From contig JAOPJZ010000007.1 of assembly GCA_025517525.1 (NCBI GenBank), positions 1 through 64,000 of the forward strand: 64,000 nt of DNA, in the 5' to 3' direction. The notes under the pieces were generated by a model, which made no database searches, was not told the DNA's origin, and saw only the letters and a list, made by a program, of their open reading frames with translations. Source of the DNA: Natronosalvus hydrolyticus. GTDB taxonomy: Archaea > Halobacteriota > Halobacteria > Halobacteriales > Natrialbaceae. Made by a program: the position numbers and the translations under genes. Below, piece after piece: positions 8,306 through 16,489 of this stretch (the first letter of the stretch is position 1; every line of letters begins with the position of its first letter).

Positions 8306-9493
8306 ATGGTCGAGATCGCGACGCTGCTGACGTTTGCGATAGCTGCGCTCGCAAGTCTGTTTATGGCGTGGGCAATCGGCGCTGGCTCGAGCGGGTCGAC
8401 GCCGTTTGCCCCGGCGGTCGGCGCGAACGCGATCTCGGTGATGCGGGCGGGTTTTTTGGTGGGACTACTCGGGTTTGCGGGTGCCGTGTTACAGGGCGCG
8501 AACGTCTCCGAAGCCGTCGGTACGGAGCTGATCGATGGCGTCGTTCTGTCGCCGGCAGCGGCCACGATTGCGCTCACGATCGCCGCCGTGCTCGTGGCTA
8601 TCGGCGTCTTTGCGGGCTATCCCATAGCGACGGCGTTCACCGTCACTGGCTCGGTTATCGGGGTCGGGTTGGCGATGAATGGCGACCCGGCCTGGCTCAA
8701 ATATCGCGAAATCGCCACGCTCTGGATCCTGACGCCGTTCGTGGGCGGCGGCCTGGCGTACACAATCGCCCGAACCCTCCGCGATGAACCCCTGTCTGAA
8801 CGGACGCTCATCGCTATGCTGGCCGGGGTGATCGGTGTGCTCATCGCTCACATCGAGTTCGCCCTGCTCGGTAGCGGTGACGAGGGTGCCTCGATTTCCC
8901 AGGCCGTGAGCGAACTCCTCCCGCTCTCGAGGCTCGTCGGTATCGCACTCGTTACCGCGGTCCTCGCGTTCGCGTGGGCACTGGTGTTCTGGCTCGATAC
9001 GCGTGAAAGCATCGAACGCGGGGAACGTCACTTCCTGCTCGTACTCGGCGGACTGGTCGCCTTTTCGGCCGGCGGGAGCCAGGTCGGCCTCGCGATCGGC
9101 CCGTTGATCCCGCTTTCCGGTGACCTCGGTCTCCCACTGCTCGCGTTGCTCGTCGGCGGCGGCTTCGGCCTGCTCGTCGGTTCGTGGACCGGCGCGCCGC
9201 GGATGATCAAAGCGATTGCCCAGGATTACTCCTCGCTTGGACCGCGGCGTTCGATCGCCGCGCTGATTCCATCGTTTGCAATCGCACAGGCGGCCGTCCT
9301 CTATGGCATTCCGGTGTCGTTCAACGAGATCATCGTCAGTTCCATCATCGGCAGCGGCTACGCCGCCTCGACCGGTGGTGGTGTCAGTGGACGCAAGATG
9401 GGGTACACCGTGTTGGCGTGGGTCCTTTCGCTCGTCGGCTCGGTTATTCTCTCGTTCGTCGGTTATGCCGCGCTCGCGTGGGCCCTGTTCTGA
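8306..9493 (+). CDS. PiT-family inorganic phosphate transporter (copy 1, divergent signature)
   Basis: A 395-residue membrane protein with about ten hydrophobic segments in two halves, matching PiT (PHO-4) cation-phosphate symporters. The first-half motif TPFAPAVGANAISVMRAG and the second-half stretch FSAGGSQVGLAIGPL occupy the positions of the duplicated PiT signature. The second lacks the Asn residues of the usual SN-x-ANA pattern. A second copy of similar length lies at 60504-61685 and is closer to the family consensus. Phosphate is the default substrate; the diverged signature leaves another oxyanion possible. It has its own TATA box and stands alone. Confidence 0.88.
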   Translation: MVEIATLLTFAIAALASLFMAWAIGAGSSGSTPFAPAVGANAISVMRAGFLVGLLGFAGAVLQGANVSEAVGTELIDGVVLSPAAATIALTIAAVLVAIGVFAGYPIATAFTVTGSVIGVGLAMNGDPAWLKYREIATLWILTPFVGGGLAYTIARTLRDEPLSERTLIAMLAGVIGVLIAHIEFALLGSGDEGASISQAVSELLPLSRLVGIALVTAVLAFAWALVFWLDTRESIERGERHFLLVLGGLVAFSAGGSQVGLAIGPLIPLSGDLGLPLLALLVGGGFGLLVGSWTGAPRMIKAIAQDYSSLGPRRSIAALIPSFAIAQAAVLYGIPVSFNEIIVSSIIGSGYAASTGGGVSGRKMGYTVLAWVLSLVGSVILSFVGYAALAWALF

Positions 9494-9600
9494 TTGGTTC
9501 GTCTCGAGTACTCACTACACGTAACCCACTGACAGCGGTGTCACTCAATAACTGCAATGCCCGCGAACGGTTTTGCGGCTGGCGTTCGAACGAATCAGTG

Positions 9601-10185
9601 ATGACGACCGTTACAATCGTCGGCGGCGGCCCCGCCGGACTGAGCGCTGCACTGTTCGTCGCGAAAAACGGCCTCGAGACCACGGTTTACGACACCGACG
9701 GGACGTGGATGCACAAAGCCCACCTGTTCAACTATCCGGGTATCGGCTCGATCGACGGCTCGGTGTTCGTAGAAAACCTCCGCGACCAGGTCGATAGTTT
9801 CGGCGTGGACCGGAAACAGGGCGTCGAAGTAACCGACGTCACGCAGACCGACGGCGGATTCACACTCGAGACCGCGGATGGAGAGGCGACGGCCGACTAC
9901 GTCGTCCTCGCGACGGGAGCGAACCGCGATCTAGCCGAATCCCTCGGTTGTGCGTTCACGGACGACGACGTCGTCGACGTCGGGGTGACGATGGAGACCT
10001 CTGTCGAGAACGCCTATGCGACGGGTGCGATGGGGCGAATCGAAGAGTGGCAAGCCGTTATTTCGGCTGGCGACGGTGCCGCTGCCGCGCTCAACATTCT
10101 TTCGAAGGAGAAAGGTGAGCACTACCACGACTTCGACGTCCCTGCCGACGCCGACCGGGTGTTCGGGGGTCTCGTCGACGAGTAG
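9601..10185 (+). CDS. Small FAD-dependent oxidoreductase, thioredoxin-reductase-like
   Basis: A 194-residue flavoprotein. The N-terminus has the dinucleotide-binding fold GGGPAGLSAA, and the C-terminal half holds YVVLATGA and the FAD-contacting ENAYATGAM. The NADPH-binding domain and redox-active CxxC of full thioredoxin reductases (about 310 residues) are absent, so only the FAD domain is represented. Compact proteins of this kind are common in haloarchaea; the electron donor and acceptor are unknown. The ATG at 9601 is used because upstream sequence in this frame resembles no family member. Confidence 0.85.
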   Translation: MTTVTIVGGGPAGLSAALFVAKNGLETTVYDTDGTWMHKAHLFNYPGIGSIDGSVFVENLRDQVDSFGVDRKQGVEVTDVTQTDGGFTLETADGEATADYVVLATGANRDLAESLGCAFTDDDVVDVGVTMETSVENAYATGAMGRIEEWQAVISAGDGAAAALNILSKEKGEHYHDFDVPADADRVFGGLVDE

Positions 10186-10304
10186 GACTCGAGCCAGTGT
10201 CTTCCTCGCCCTCGAGTGCCTTCATCCGTCGCAACCGAACACAGGCGATGACCTGGACGAGACGTATCGAACGGGCTTTAGGCTCGTAGCAGTGACTGTC
10301 AGCT

Positions 10305-11003
10305 ATGACTGGCCCAGTCCAGTGGCGACGTGACGCCTCCACCTCCCGACTGGTTCGGGTACTGTGGGCACTCGGCGTCGGCACGTTTTTCGCCGTTATC
10401 TCAATTATCGTCTTCTGGCGGCTGTTCGATCTGACTGGCGAGGTCGGCGGGCAGGTCGTGATCGTCGGGATTGGGGCCGCCCTCGTCGTCACGATATTAC
10501 TCGTCGCCCTCAGCCGAAATACCGAGAGGCACGTCGCCCGTCTCGCCCGGTCGCTGTCGCTCGAGGAACCGACCGATCGAGGGGTCGGACGTGCCGTCGA
10601 CGCCGCACTGGGAACCATCGCGATGATCGGCGTTATTGGCGGCCTCATGATCGTCGGACGGTACGTGTCTCAGGAAGGACTGCTCGAAGTCGGTGCAGGC
10701 CCGTTTACGTTTCTGGCTGCCCTGTCGATTCCGCTTGCGCTGGTCGCACTGGTGCTTTCGTCGTTTCTGCGCTCTGTGGGCACGATCGACGCCGAGGAGG
10801 GGGCGCTCTACCTCCACGATCCCGACGAACACGTCGCGCTCGAGCACCTCGAGGGAGTCAGCGTTCGCCAGTTCGGCGGGACAGCTGTGGTTACTCTCGA
10901 GTATGCGACACCGGATGGGACGTACGTCCCCGGGCCACGACGACTGGTCGTTCCCGCTGATGTGGCTCGAGAACTCGAGGGACTCATCGATACCACGCAG
11001 TGA
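10305..11003 (+). CDS. Haloarchaeal membrane protein of unknown function
   Basis: A 232-residue protein. Two hydrophobic segments occupy about residues 17-70, two more about 100-150, and a soluble C-terminal domain (155-232) follows, rich in beta-strand pattern (ALYLHDPDEHVALEHLEGVS). That domain has the feel of a bacterial PH-like domain, and a similar layout occurs in the protein at 50630-51364. I do not recognise a family. It stands alone; two repeats follow its stop. Confidence 0.65.
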   Translation: MTGPVQWRRDASTSRLVRVLWALGVGTFFAVISIIVFWRLFDLTGEVGGQVVIVGIGAALVVTILLVALSRNTERHVARLARSLSLEEPTDRGVGRAVDAALGTIAMIGVIGGLMIVGRYVSQEGLLEVGAGPFTFLAALSIPLALVALVLSSFLRSVGTIDAEEGALYLHDPDEHVALEHLEGVSVRQFGGTAVVTLEYATPDGTYVPGPRRLVVPADVARELEGLIDTTQ

Positions 11004-11040
11004 TATTTTGACCCGGCCAACGACGCCCTCTCGAACGCTC

Positions 11041-11120
11041 ATACGGTCTGCTGTAGCTTTTTACCGGTGATTGCCGAGCCAGTAAGAAAACAACCGGGAA
11101 GAGACGACAGTAAACCGTAT
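11041..11120. repeat. Palindromic intergenic repeat, family 2, copy 1
   Basis: The 80-bp element has imperfect inverted ends of about 28 bp. They begin ATACGGT (11041-11047) and end ACCGTAT (11114-11120), with CTGT and CCGGT blocks shared further in. Copies with the same end pattern lie at 13984-14061 and 17625-17700. It has no coding capacity and may be a MITE. Confidence 0.55.
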
Positions 11121-11134
11121 CACTGGCTACTATA

Positions 11135-11216
11135 GTACCCTTCTAGCCGCTGACTCCTGGATGCAACCGGACAACAGCCATCGGTTTCACGCATTCGTTC
11201 AGGTCTGGGAAGCCAC
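11135..11216 (-). mobile_element. 82-bp structured repeat, family 1, copy A
   Basis: Read on the minus strand it runs from GTGGCTTCCCAGACCTGAAC to a GTAC end. Its first G is also the last base of the TAG stop codon of the CNNM/CorC-like gene. It is flanked by TA on both sides. The ends and the internal blocks CCTGAAC, AACCGAT and GGTT are shared with copies B-E. The inner pairing is AACC with GGTT plus TGC with GCA. Confidence 0.6.
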
Positions 11217-12610
11217 TAGACGTCGTCGACGGCTTCGGCTTCCGCACCGTTTGTCTCCGCTTCGCCGTCTTCCTCTTCTACCGGCCGTTTCTCGAGGCGA
11301 GCTTTCATGATGCGGGTGTTCTCGACTTCTTCGACCGTGATGTCGACGGCGTCTTCGCCGTAGTGCATCTCTTCGCCTTCTTCAACGAGTCTCCCGGCGC
11401 GGTTGAAGATGAAACCGGCGATGGTCTCGAACTCTTCGCCTTCGGGGAGTTCGATATCGAGTGCTTCGTTGACTTCTTCGATGTTGACCTCGCCGCGAAC
11501 GACGACGGTGTTTTCATCGAGGTGTTCGATCGGTTCCTCCTCGCCGCCCTCGAGGATTTCCCCAACGATTTCTTCGACCAGGTCTTCCATCGTTACCAGG
11601 CCCTCGGTGGTGCCGAACTCGTCGATGACGATAGCCATGTGCATCCGATTTTCGCGCATCTCGCGCAATAGTTCGTCGACGTTTTTGGACTCGGGGACGT
11701 GAAGGGTCGGCCGAATCACGTCGTCGATGGTGATATCGGCGGATTCGCCGTAGTTCAGATCGCGAACGAGGTCGCGGATGTGGACGACGCCCTGAACGTT
11801 GTCCAGACTGCCCTCATAAATCGGCAGTCGAGCGTGTCCGCTCTGGATGCTCGTTTCGATGGCTTCGTCGATGCCGGCATCTCGAGGGACGGCCGTCATG
11901 TCCAGTCGTGGAGTCATCACCTCCTTGACGATGGTTTTGTTGAACCGGAAAATGCGGGTGAGCATCTCGTGTTCTTCTTCCTCCAGAACGCCTTCACGCT
12001 CGCCGGATTCGATCATCTCCTGAATTTCGTCTCGAGTCACGTAGGGCGTCTCGATAGCCCCGGAGGAACCGGTAACCTTGTTGACCATCCGAGTCAGATA
12101 ATCGAAGAGAACGACCAGCGGATACAGCATGTACTCCGTGGCCTTGAGTGGCTTTGCGATGCGAACTGACCACGTCTCGGTGTTTTCGACAGCGTATGAT
12201 TTCGGCGCGCTCTCACCGAACAATAACACGATGGCGGTGATCCCGAAAGTCGCGAAGATCACGCCGTAGAGGCCGCCCAGATGGATGGAGATGACGGCGG
12301 TGGCGATCGAGGACATGGCGATGTTGACGATGTTGTTGCCGACGAGAATCGTCACGAGTAGCCGGTGTGGATCCTCTTTGAGTGCCTTCACTCGCTCCGC
12401 GCCGGGCACTTCGTCCTCGACCATGCCTTCGACGCGGTGTTTGGGGAGCGAGAACATCGCGATCTCGGAGGACGAAAAGAAACCCGAAAGCGCGATCAGC
12501 ACGAGAACAGCAGCTCCGCCCAGGATCGTTACCGTTCGTCCGTCTATCTCGAGGCCCACGAATGGCACATTGTACGCGAGCGCAATCGTCTCCAGCAGCA
12601 AACTCACCAT
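11216..12610 (-). CDS. CNNM transmembrane (DUF21)/CBS-pair/CorC_HlyC domain protein
   Basis: A 464-residue membrane protein of the hemolysin C/CorC/CNNM group, usually linked to magnesium or cobalt efflux or homeostasis. Residues 1-190 hold the DUF21 domain with about four membrane segments (SGFFSSSEIAMFSL, LVGNNIVNIAMSS). A tandem CBS pair follows (VMTPRLDMTAVP and MHMAIVIDEFGTTEGLVT). The C-terminal CorC_HlyC domain (FETIAGFIFNRAGRLVEEG) precedes an acidic tail. The ATG at 12610 is preferred over one 36 bases upstream. The stop codon is formed at the junction with an 82-bp repeat. Confidence 0.9.
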   Translation of the reverse strand: MVSLLLETIALAYNVPFVGLEIDGRTVTILGGAAVLVLIALSGFFSSSEIAMFSLPKHRVEGMVEDEVPGAERVKALKEDPHRLLVTILVGNNIVNIAMSSIATAVISIHLGGLYGVIFATFGITAIVLLFGESAPKSYAVENTETWSVRIAKPLKATEYMLYPLVVLFDYLTRMVNKVTGSSGAIETPYVTRDEIQEMIESGEREGVLEEEEHEMLTRIFRFNKTIVKEVMTPRLDMTAVPRDAGIDEAIETSIQSGHARLPIYEGSLDNVQGVVHIRDLVRDLNYGESADITIDDVIRPTLHVPESKNVDELLREMRENRMHMAIVIDEFGTTEGLVTMEDLVEEIVGEILEGGEEEPIEHLDENTVVVRGEVNIEEVNEALDIELPEGEEFETIAGFIFNRAGRLVEEGEEMHYGEDAVDITVEEVENTRIMKARLEKRPVEEEDGEAETNGAEAEAVDDV

Positions 12611-12772
12611 TGACTCCCTAATCCTTAGGATCCGACCGATTAACACTTTGCCCTTTTATTTCGGCGCTCACGAGCGTTAGCTACACTCAGGGGCGTTCGG
12701 TACCATCGTCCGGCCCCTCCTCTTCAACGAGGTTACGTTTTCATCGTCCTGTATGTGACGGGTTCCCGTCTA

Positions 12773-12854
12773 GTGTTTCGTCAAGCCTGAACGTGTGAGT
12801 CGAACCGATAGCGGTTGTCTGGTTTGACTCACATGTCGGCGCTTGACGGAGTAC
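12773..12854 (+). mobile_element. 82-bp structured repeat, family 1, copy B
   Basis: Ends are GTGTTTCGTCAAGC and GCTTGACGGAGTAC, flanked by CTA and TAG. The outer stem is CGTCAAGC/GCTTGACG. The inner stem is GTGAGTCGAACC paired with GGTTTGACTCAC, enclosing AACCGATAGCGGTT. It lies in the 383-base gap between the CNNM and GDPD genes, which otherwise holds only copy C. Confidence 0.65.
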
Positions 12855-12910
12855 TAGAGTTACGTGTCTCGAGTTACCGTCCAACGCCTAGCTGGCGCGT
12901 ATCCGACTGA

Positions 12911-12992
12911 GTACCCTCCCAAACGTCGACCCATGCGTGAAACTGGACGCCCGTAATCGGTTTCAGGCATCCGTTCAGGTTTGGGAAGCCAC
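12911..12992 (-). mobile_element. 82-bp structured repeat, family 1, copy C
   Basis: On the minus strand it starts with GTGGCTTCCCAAACCTGAAC directly after the TAA stop of the GDPD gene and ends in GTAC. The outer stem is CTTCCCAAAC with GTTTGGGAGG; the inner stem is TGAAAC/GTTTCA plus ATGC/GCAT. The stems differ in sequence from copies B and D while pairing is kept. Confidence 0.65.
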
Positions 12993-13844
12993 TTAGTGTG
13001 TTTCTGGCGCTCGTTCCTCCGAACCCCACGACCCGAGACCGGGATACTCGGCGATGATGCCGTCAACGCCGGCCGCTCGAAGCGCTTCGAACTGGTGCCA
13101 GGTTTCGACCGTCCAGACGTTGATCGCTCGTCCCTCATCGTGGGCAATCTCGAGGATGTCGATGGTTGGCTCGCTTCCGTCAAATCCAGCGTAGGCTGTC
13201 GTTACCATCCCGATTCCGGTGATGGCGTTTCGAGGTGGATGAATCGCCGCACAGTCGTATCGGCGAGCGGTTTCGATGCCCGCCTCGAGGTCGTCCCACA
13301 CCAGCGGTGCGGCGGCATACTCGGGTGCGTTCGTGTGAAGCGAGGCGATTGCCGCCTCACAGAACGACGAGAAGAGCACTTCGCCGTCGAAGGCGCCACA
13401 GTCCTCGAGGACGCGCTCGACGAACGGGTCCCACTTCGAGCGTTGCTGGGTCAGCGTCTCGTCATCCAGCGTCTCGCCTGGGAAGAGCATCGACGTTCCC
13501 GGATTCTTTAACTCGACGTTAACCCCGACTCTCGCGGGCACCGCGGCCAGCACGGCTTCGAGCGTCGGCACCGTCTGTTCGGTTCCCAGGACCTGCGCTG
13601 ACTGTATCGTCTCGAGGGGCGTCTCCCAGACGATCCCCGTTTCGTCGGTGATCGGTCGCCCATCACGTCGTCCCTCGAGTCGGTCGTCGTGGAAGACGAC
13701 TGGTGTCCCGTCGGCTGCGGGCTGGACGTCGAGTTCGAGCATGGTCGTCTCCTCGAGGGCGGCAGCGGCTTCCATCGCCCCGAGCGTGTTTTCGGGGGCA
13801 ACACCCGCGAAGCCCCGGTGGGCTATGATCGCTGGATCGGTCAT
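12993..13844 (-). CDS. Glycerophosphodiester phosphodiesterase family protein
   Basis: A 283-residue TIM-barrel enzyme that splits glycerophosphodiesters to an alcohol and glycerol phosphate. The family motifs are present: HRGFAGVAPENT with His9 and Arg10 (phosphate binding), the metal ligands Glu37 and Asp39 in LELDV, and catalytic His52 in VVFHDDRL. No signal peptide is visible, so it probably acts in the cytoplasm. The ATG at 13844 (MTDPAIIAHR) puts the HR motif at the expected place. Its stop codon abuts an 82-bp repeat. Confidence 0.92.
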   Translation of the reverse strand: MTDPAIIAHRGFAGVAPENTLGAMEAAAALEETTMLELDVQPAADGTPVVFHDDRLEGRRDGRPITDETGIVWETPLETIQSAQVLGTEQTVPTLEAVLAAVPARVGVNVELKNPGTSMLFPGETLDDETLTQQRSKWDPFVERVLEDCGAFDGEVLFSSFCEAAIASLHTNAPEYAAAPLVWDDLEAGIETARRYDCAAIHPPRNAITGIGMVTTAYAGFDGSEPTIDILEIAHDEGRAINVWTVETWHQFEALRAAGVDGIIAEYPGLGSWGSEERAPETH

Positions 13845-13983
13845 ACTCGGACGAACACGGCCTGCCGGGGTGTACGTTTGGGTCACGGGCTGTCGAGGTG
13901 TGGATTTTGATCGGACGGGTTCGTAAGTGAACGCGTCCCCGTTTCGGCGCTCGAGTGTCCCGCCGTTTCCTCAGGCTCGAGTG

Positions 13984-14061
13984 ATACCGTCTGCTGTCGT
14001 CTCTTCCCGGTGATTGCCGAGCCGTTAGGGCAATCACCGTAAAAGTCACAACAAATCGTAT
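13984..14061. repeat. Palindromic intergenic repeat, family 2, copy 2
   Basis: The 78-bp element has ends ATACCGT (13984-13990) and ATCGTAT (14055-14061). It holds a perfect inner inverted repeat, CGGTGATTGCC with GGCAATCACCG. It lies about 70 bases before the F420 oxidoreductase start codon. Confidence 0.6.
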
Positions 14062-14132
14062 GAATCGTTCGAAACGCGGCAGGTTCGTCCGAACACCCAA
14101 CGGTTAATCCCTTCCCGTCCACAGACTTCGGT

Positions 14133-14801
14133 ATGCGAATCGCATTACTCGGCGGCACCGGTGACATCGGCGAAGGACTGGCCCTGCGCTGGGCCCACGA
14201 CACCGACCACGAAGTGTTGATCGGCTCTCGAGACCCCGAAAAAGCGCGAGATTCGGCGAGCGAGTATCTCGAGACCATCGAGGCTCGTGGTGCCGAGGCG
14301 AACATCAAAGGCTTCGATAACGAAATGGCGGCCGACCGTGCTGACATCGTTGTTCTGGCAGTTCCGCCCTATCACGTCGGCGACACCGTTGACTCGGTTG
14401 CCGACAAACTCGATAGCGATACGGTCCTCGTGAGCCCTGCTGTCGGGATGAAAGGCGACGAAGATGGCCTGCACTATCATCCACCAGGCACAGGCAGTGT
14501 TACGGCACTGGTCGCCCAGAAAGCTCCTGATGAGGTACCAGTCGTCGGCGCGTTCCACAACCTTGCGGCGGCGAAACTCGCGAATCTGGATGCTGATTTG
14601 GACGTCGACACGCTGCTCGTAAGCGATGTCGACGATGCCAAAACCACCGTTCATCAGGTCGCCGAGGAAATCGATGGCCTCCGCGCACTCGATGCCGGCC
14701 CCATCGCGAACGCTGCGGAAGTCGAGAGCGTGACACCGCTGGTCATCAACATCGCCCGCTACAACGACGACATGCACGACGTCGGCGTTCAGTTCAACTG
14801 A
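14133..14801 (+). CDS. npdG: NADPH-dependent F420 reductase (F420H2:NADP oxidoreductase)
   Basis: This cytoplasmic enzyme transfers hydride between the deazaflavin F420 and NADP. The 222-residue length is typical. The NADP-binding fold is at the very N-terminus (LLGGTGDIGEGLALRWA), followed by IGSRDPEKAR, where Ser-Arg recognises the NADP phosphate. VLAVPPYHV and the C-terminal SVTPLVINIARYND fit the Fno/NpdG family. The gene is monocistronic, with a palindromic repeat just upstream. Confidence 0.92.
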   Translation: MRIALLGGTGDIGEGLALRWAHDTDHEVLIGSRDPEKARDSASEYLETIEARGAEANIKGFDNEMAADRADIVVLAVPPYHVGDTVDSVADKLDSDTVLVSPAVGMKGDEDGLHYHPPGTGSVTALVAQKAPDEVPVVGAFHNLAAAKLANLDADLDVDTLLVSDVDDAKTTVHQVAEEIDGLRALDAGPIANAAEVESVTPLVINIARYNDDMHDVGVQFN

Positions 14802-15011
14802 CTACTTCGACGGGCCGGTTTCTGCATGCACGACTCTCGAGAACGCTTCTCCTTTCTTCGCTACGTCTCGAGACGGTATCACCGATATACTCTCGAAATA
14901 GCGTCTCGTCGTAACAGTAGGTCGTGCTGATACCCACACCCTCGTGCGTCGGTTCGGTTTCGGTCGCCAGCGTCGGTCGCCACAGACGATTCGGTCTCGA
15001 GAAGCCGTTCG

Positions 15012-16046
15012 TTACTCGTCTACGTTGTCCGTTTCGTCGGAATCGTCTGTGTCGTCCGACTCGCTTTCCCCGGGTGCGTCGGGCCGTTCATCGTCCCTTT
15101 CGGTGGCGTCGTTGGGCGTGTCGTCTTCATCGACAGTATCATCGTCGTCCTCGTCTTCGTCTCCTGGCTCGATCTCCTCGACCTCGACGTCCTCGCCGAC
15201 GATACCGCTTTTCGCGATGACCGGTAGCAGGTTGTAACCACCGTTACCTTTCCTGACGACGTTAATGTCGAAGACGAAGGTGACCGCTTCATCTTCGGTT
15301 ACCTCGAACGGTTTGACGATCCGGAGCTTCTCGCTCGGGATCTTTACGTCGGCGAGTTCGCCGTCGACGATACCCTCGATTTCGGCAGCGTACAGTTCGA
15401 TTTTAGTGTACCGTCCGGCTTCGAGTTCGCCATCGAAAACTTCCATCGCCTTGCCGCCGACGACCTGTGTGAGGTCGACGGTCGCTCCATCGAGATCGAG
15501 CTCGAAAAACCCGCGTCCGTTCCGGTCGTCCCCGTCCGCTCCATCAGTCGTATCGTCGTCATCATTACCGTCTGACTCCGGATCGTCAGCATCACTATCG
15601 TTCCCGTCTTCATCATCGGTATCGTCACCTTCGGCATCATCACCTTGGTCACCGTCTATAGGGCCACCCGCGTCGTCAGCTTCGGTGGCACTGGCCGAAC
15701 CGGTATCGTCTGTTGATTCGCGGTCGTCGTCCTTATCAGCCCTGAAAATTCGGGCTCGGTCGAACGATACCTCGAGTGAGTCGAAATCACCGATGTCGGC
15801 GGGCAGGTCGCTGATGAGCAATCTGAAGTTCCCGACCGACCCGCTCTCGTCGCTCGAGTCGTCGTCCGTGGTCGTTTCGCTATCGGGAGATTCCGAGTCG
15901 GTATTGCCTCCACTCGGGTCGCTTGCCCCGGTACAGCCAGCCAGCAACGCCGCACCGACGCCGCTACTCGTGCCGATAAACGTCCGCCGCTTCAGTTTAT
16001 CCGGTTGGTCCCGAGCTTGTGTATCCGATCGATCCGAAGGGTGCAT
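15012..16046 (-). CDS. DUF4382 domain lipoprotein
   Basis: A 344-residue secreted lipoprotein. A twin-arginine signal (KLKRRTFIGTSSG) ends in lipobox LLAGC. The DUF4382 domain begins with FRLLISDLPADIGDF and resumes as FELDLDGATVDLTQVVGGKAM through VTFVFDINVVRKG. It is split by an insert of about 70 residues of nearly pure Asp/Glu/Ser/Gly/Asn. A second acidic tail of about 65 residues ends the protein. DUF4382 proteins are surface proteins of unknown role. The ATG at 16046 places the RR motif near residue 20. Confidence 0.85.
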   Translation of the reverse strand: MHPSDRSDTQARDQPDKLKRRTFIGTSSGVGAALLAGCTGASDPSGGNTDSESPDSETTTDDDSSDESGSVGNFRLLISDLPADIGDFDSLEVSFDRARIFRADKDDDRESTDDTGSASATEADDAGGPIDGDQGDDAEGDDTDDEDGNDSDADDPESDGNDDDDTTDGADGDDRNGRGFFELDLDGATVDLTQVVGGKAMEVFDGELEAGRYTKIELYAAEIEGIVDGELADVKIPSEKLRIVKPFEVTEDEAVTFVFDINVVRKGNGGYNLLPVIAKSGIVGEDVEVEEIEPGDEDEDDDDTVDEDDTPNDATERDDERPDAPGESESDDTDDSDETDNVDE

Positions 16047-16199
16047 TAGGTAATCAGTCGATAGGACTCCCTGTATAACAGTCAGATTCTCCAGATAATT
16101 CACCGATCGTTTATTCGGTTTATCTTTGTTCGGAGGAGTGTCCGGATGGAGGAAGAGCCAACGGCTCACTGGGTCTTCCCAACTGGGATTTGAAAAGGA

Positions 16200-16469
16200 C
16201 TACGCGCCAGCGCTCTCGAGCGCGTCTTCGATGTCTTCGCGCTGGGTAACCCCGACGAACCGTTCGACGACGCCGTCTTCGTTCTCGATGATGAGCGTCG
16301 GCAACGAGCGTACCTGGTACTCGTTGGCGACGTCCTGTTCTTCGTCGACGTTGACTTTCTCGACCTCGAACCGTCCCTCCCAGTCATCCTCGAGTTCTTC
16401 GAGGATCGGGTCCTGCGTCTTACAGGGGCCACACCAGTCCGCGTAGAAGTCTTTTAGCGTAACAGTCAT
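16200..16469 (-). CDS. Thioredoxin-family protein
   Basis: An 89-residue single-domain thioredoxin that reduces disulfides in the cytoplasm. The active site is WCGPC with Cys13 and Cys16, at the end of the first strand (LKDFYADWCGPCK). The cis-proline is in VRSLPTLII, and the C-terminal helix ends ALESAGA. It is shorter than E. coli thioredoxin (108 residues) because the first strand and helix are missing, a common archaeal form. An in-frame ATG at 16478 would add three residues. Confidence 0.9.
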   Translation of the reverse strand: MTVTLKDFYADWCGPCKTQDPILEELEDDWEGRFEVEKVNVDEEQDVANEYQVRSLPTLIIENEDGVVERFVGVTQREDIEDALESAGA

Positions 16470-16489
16470 GCCGTTCATGCCTTCTTTCC

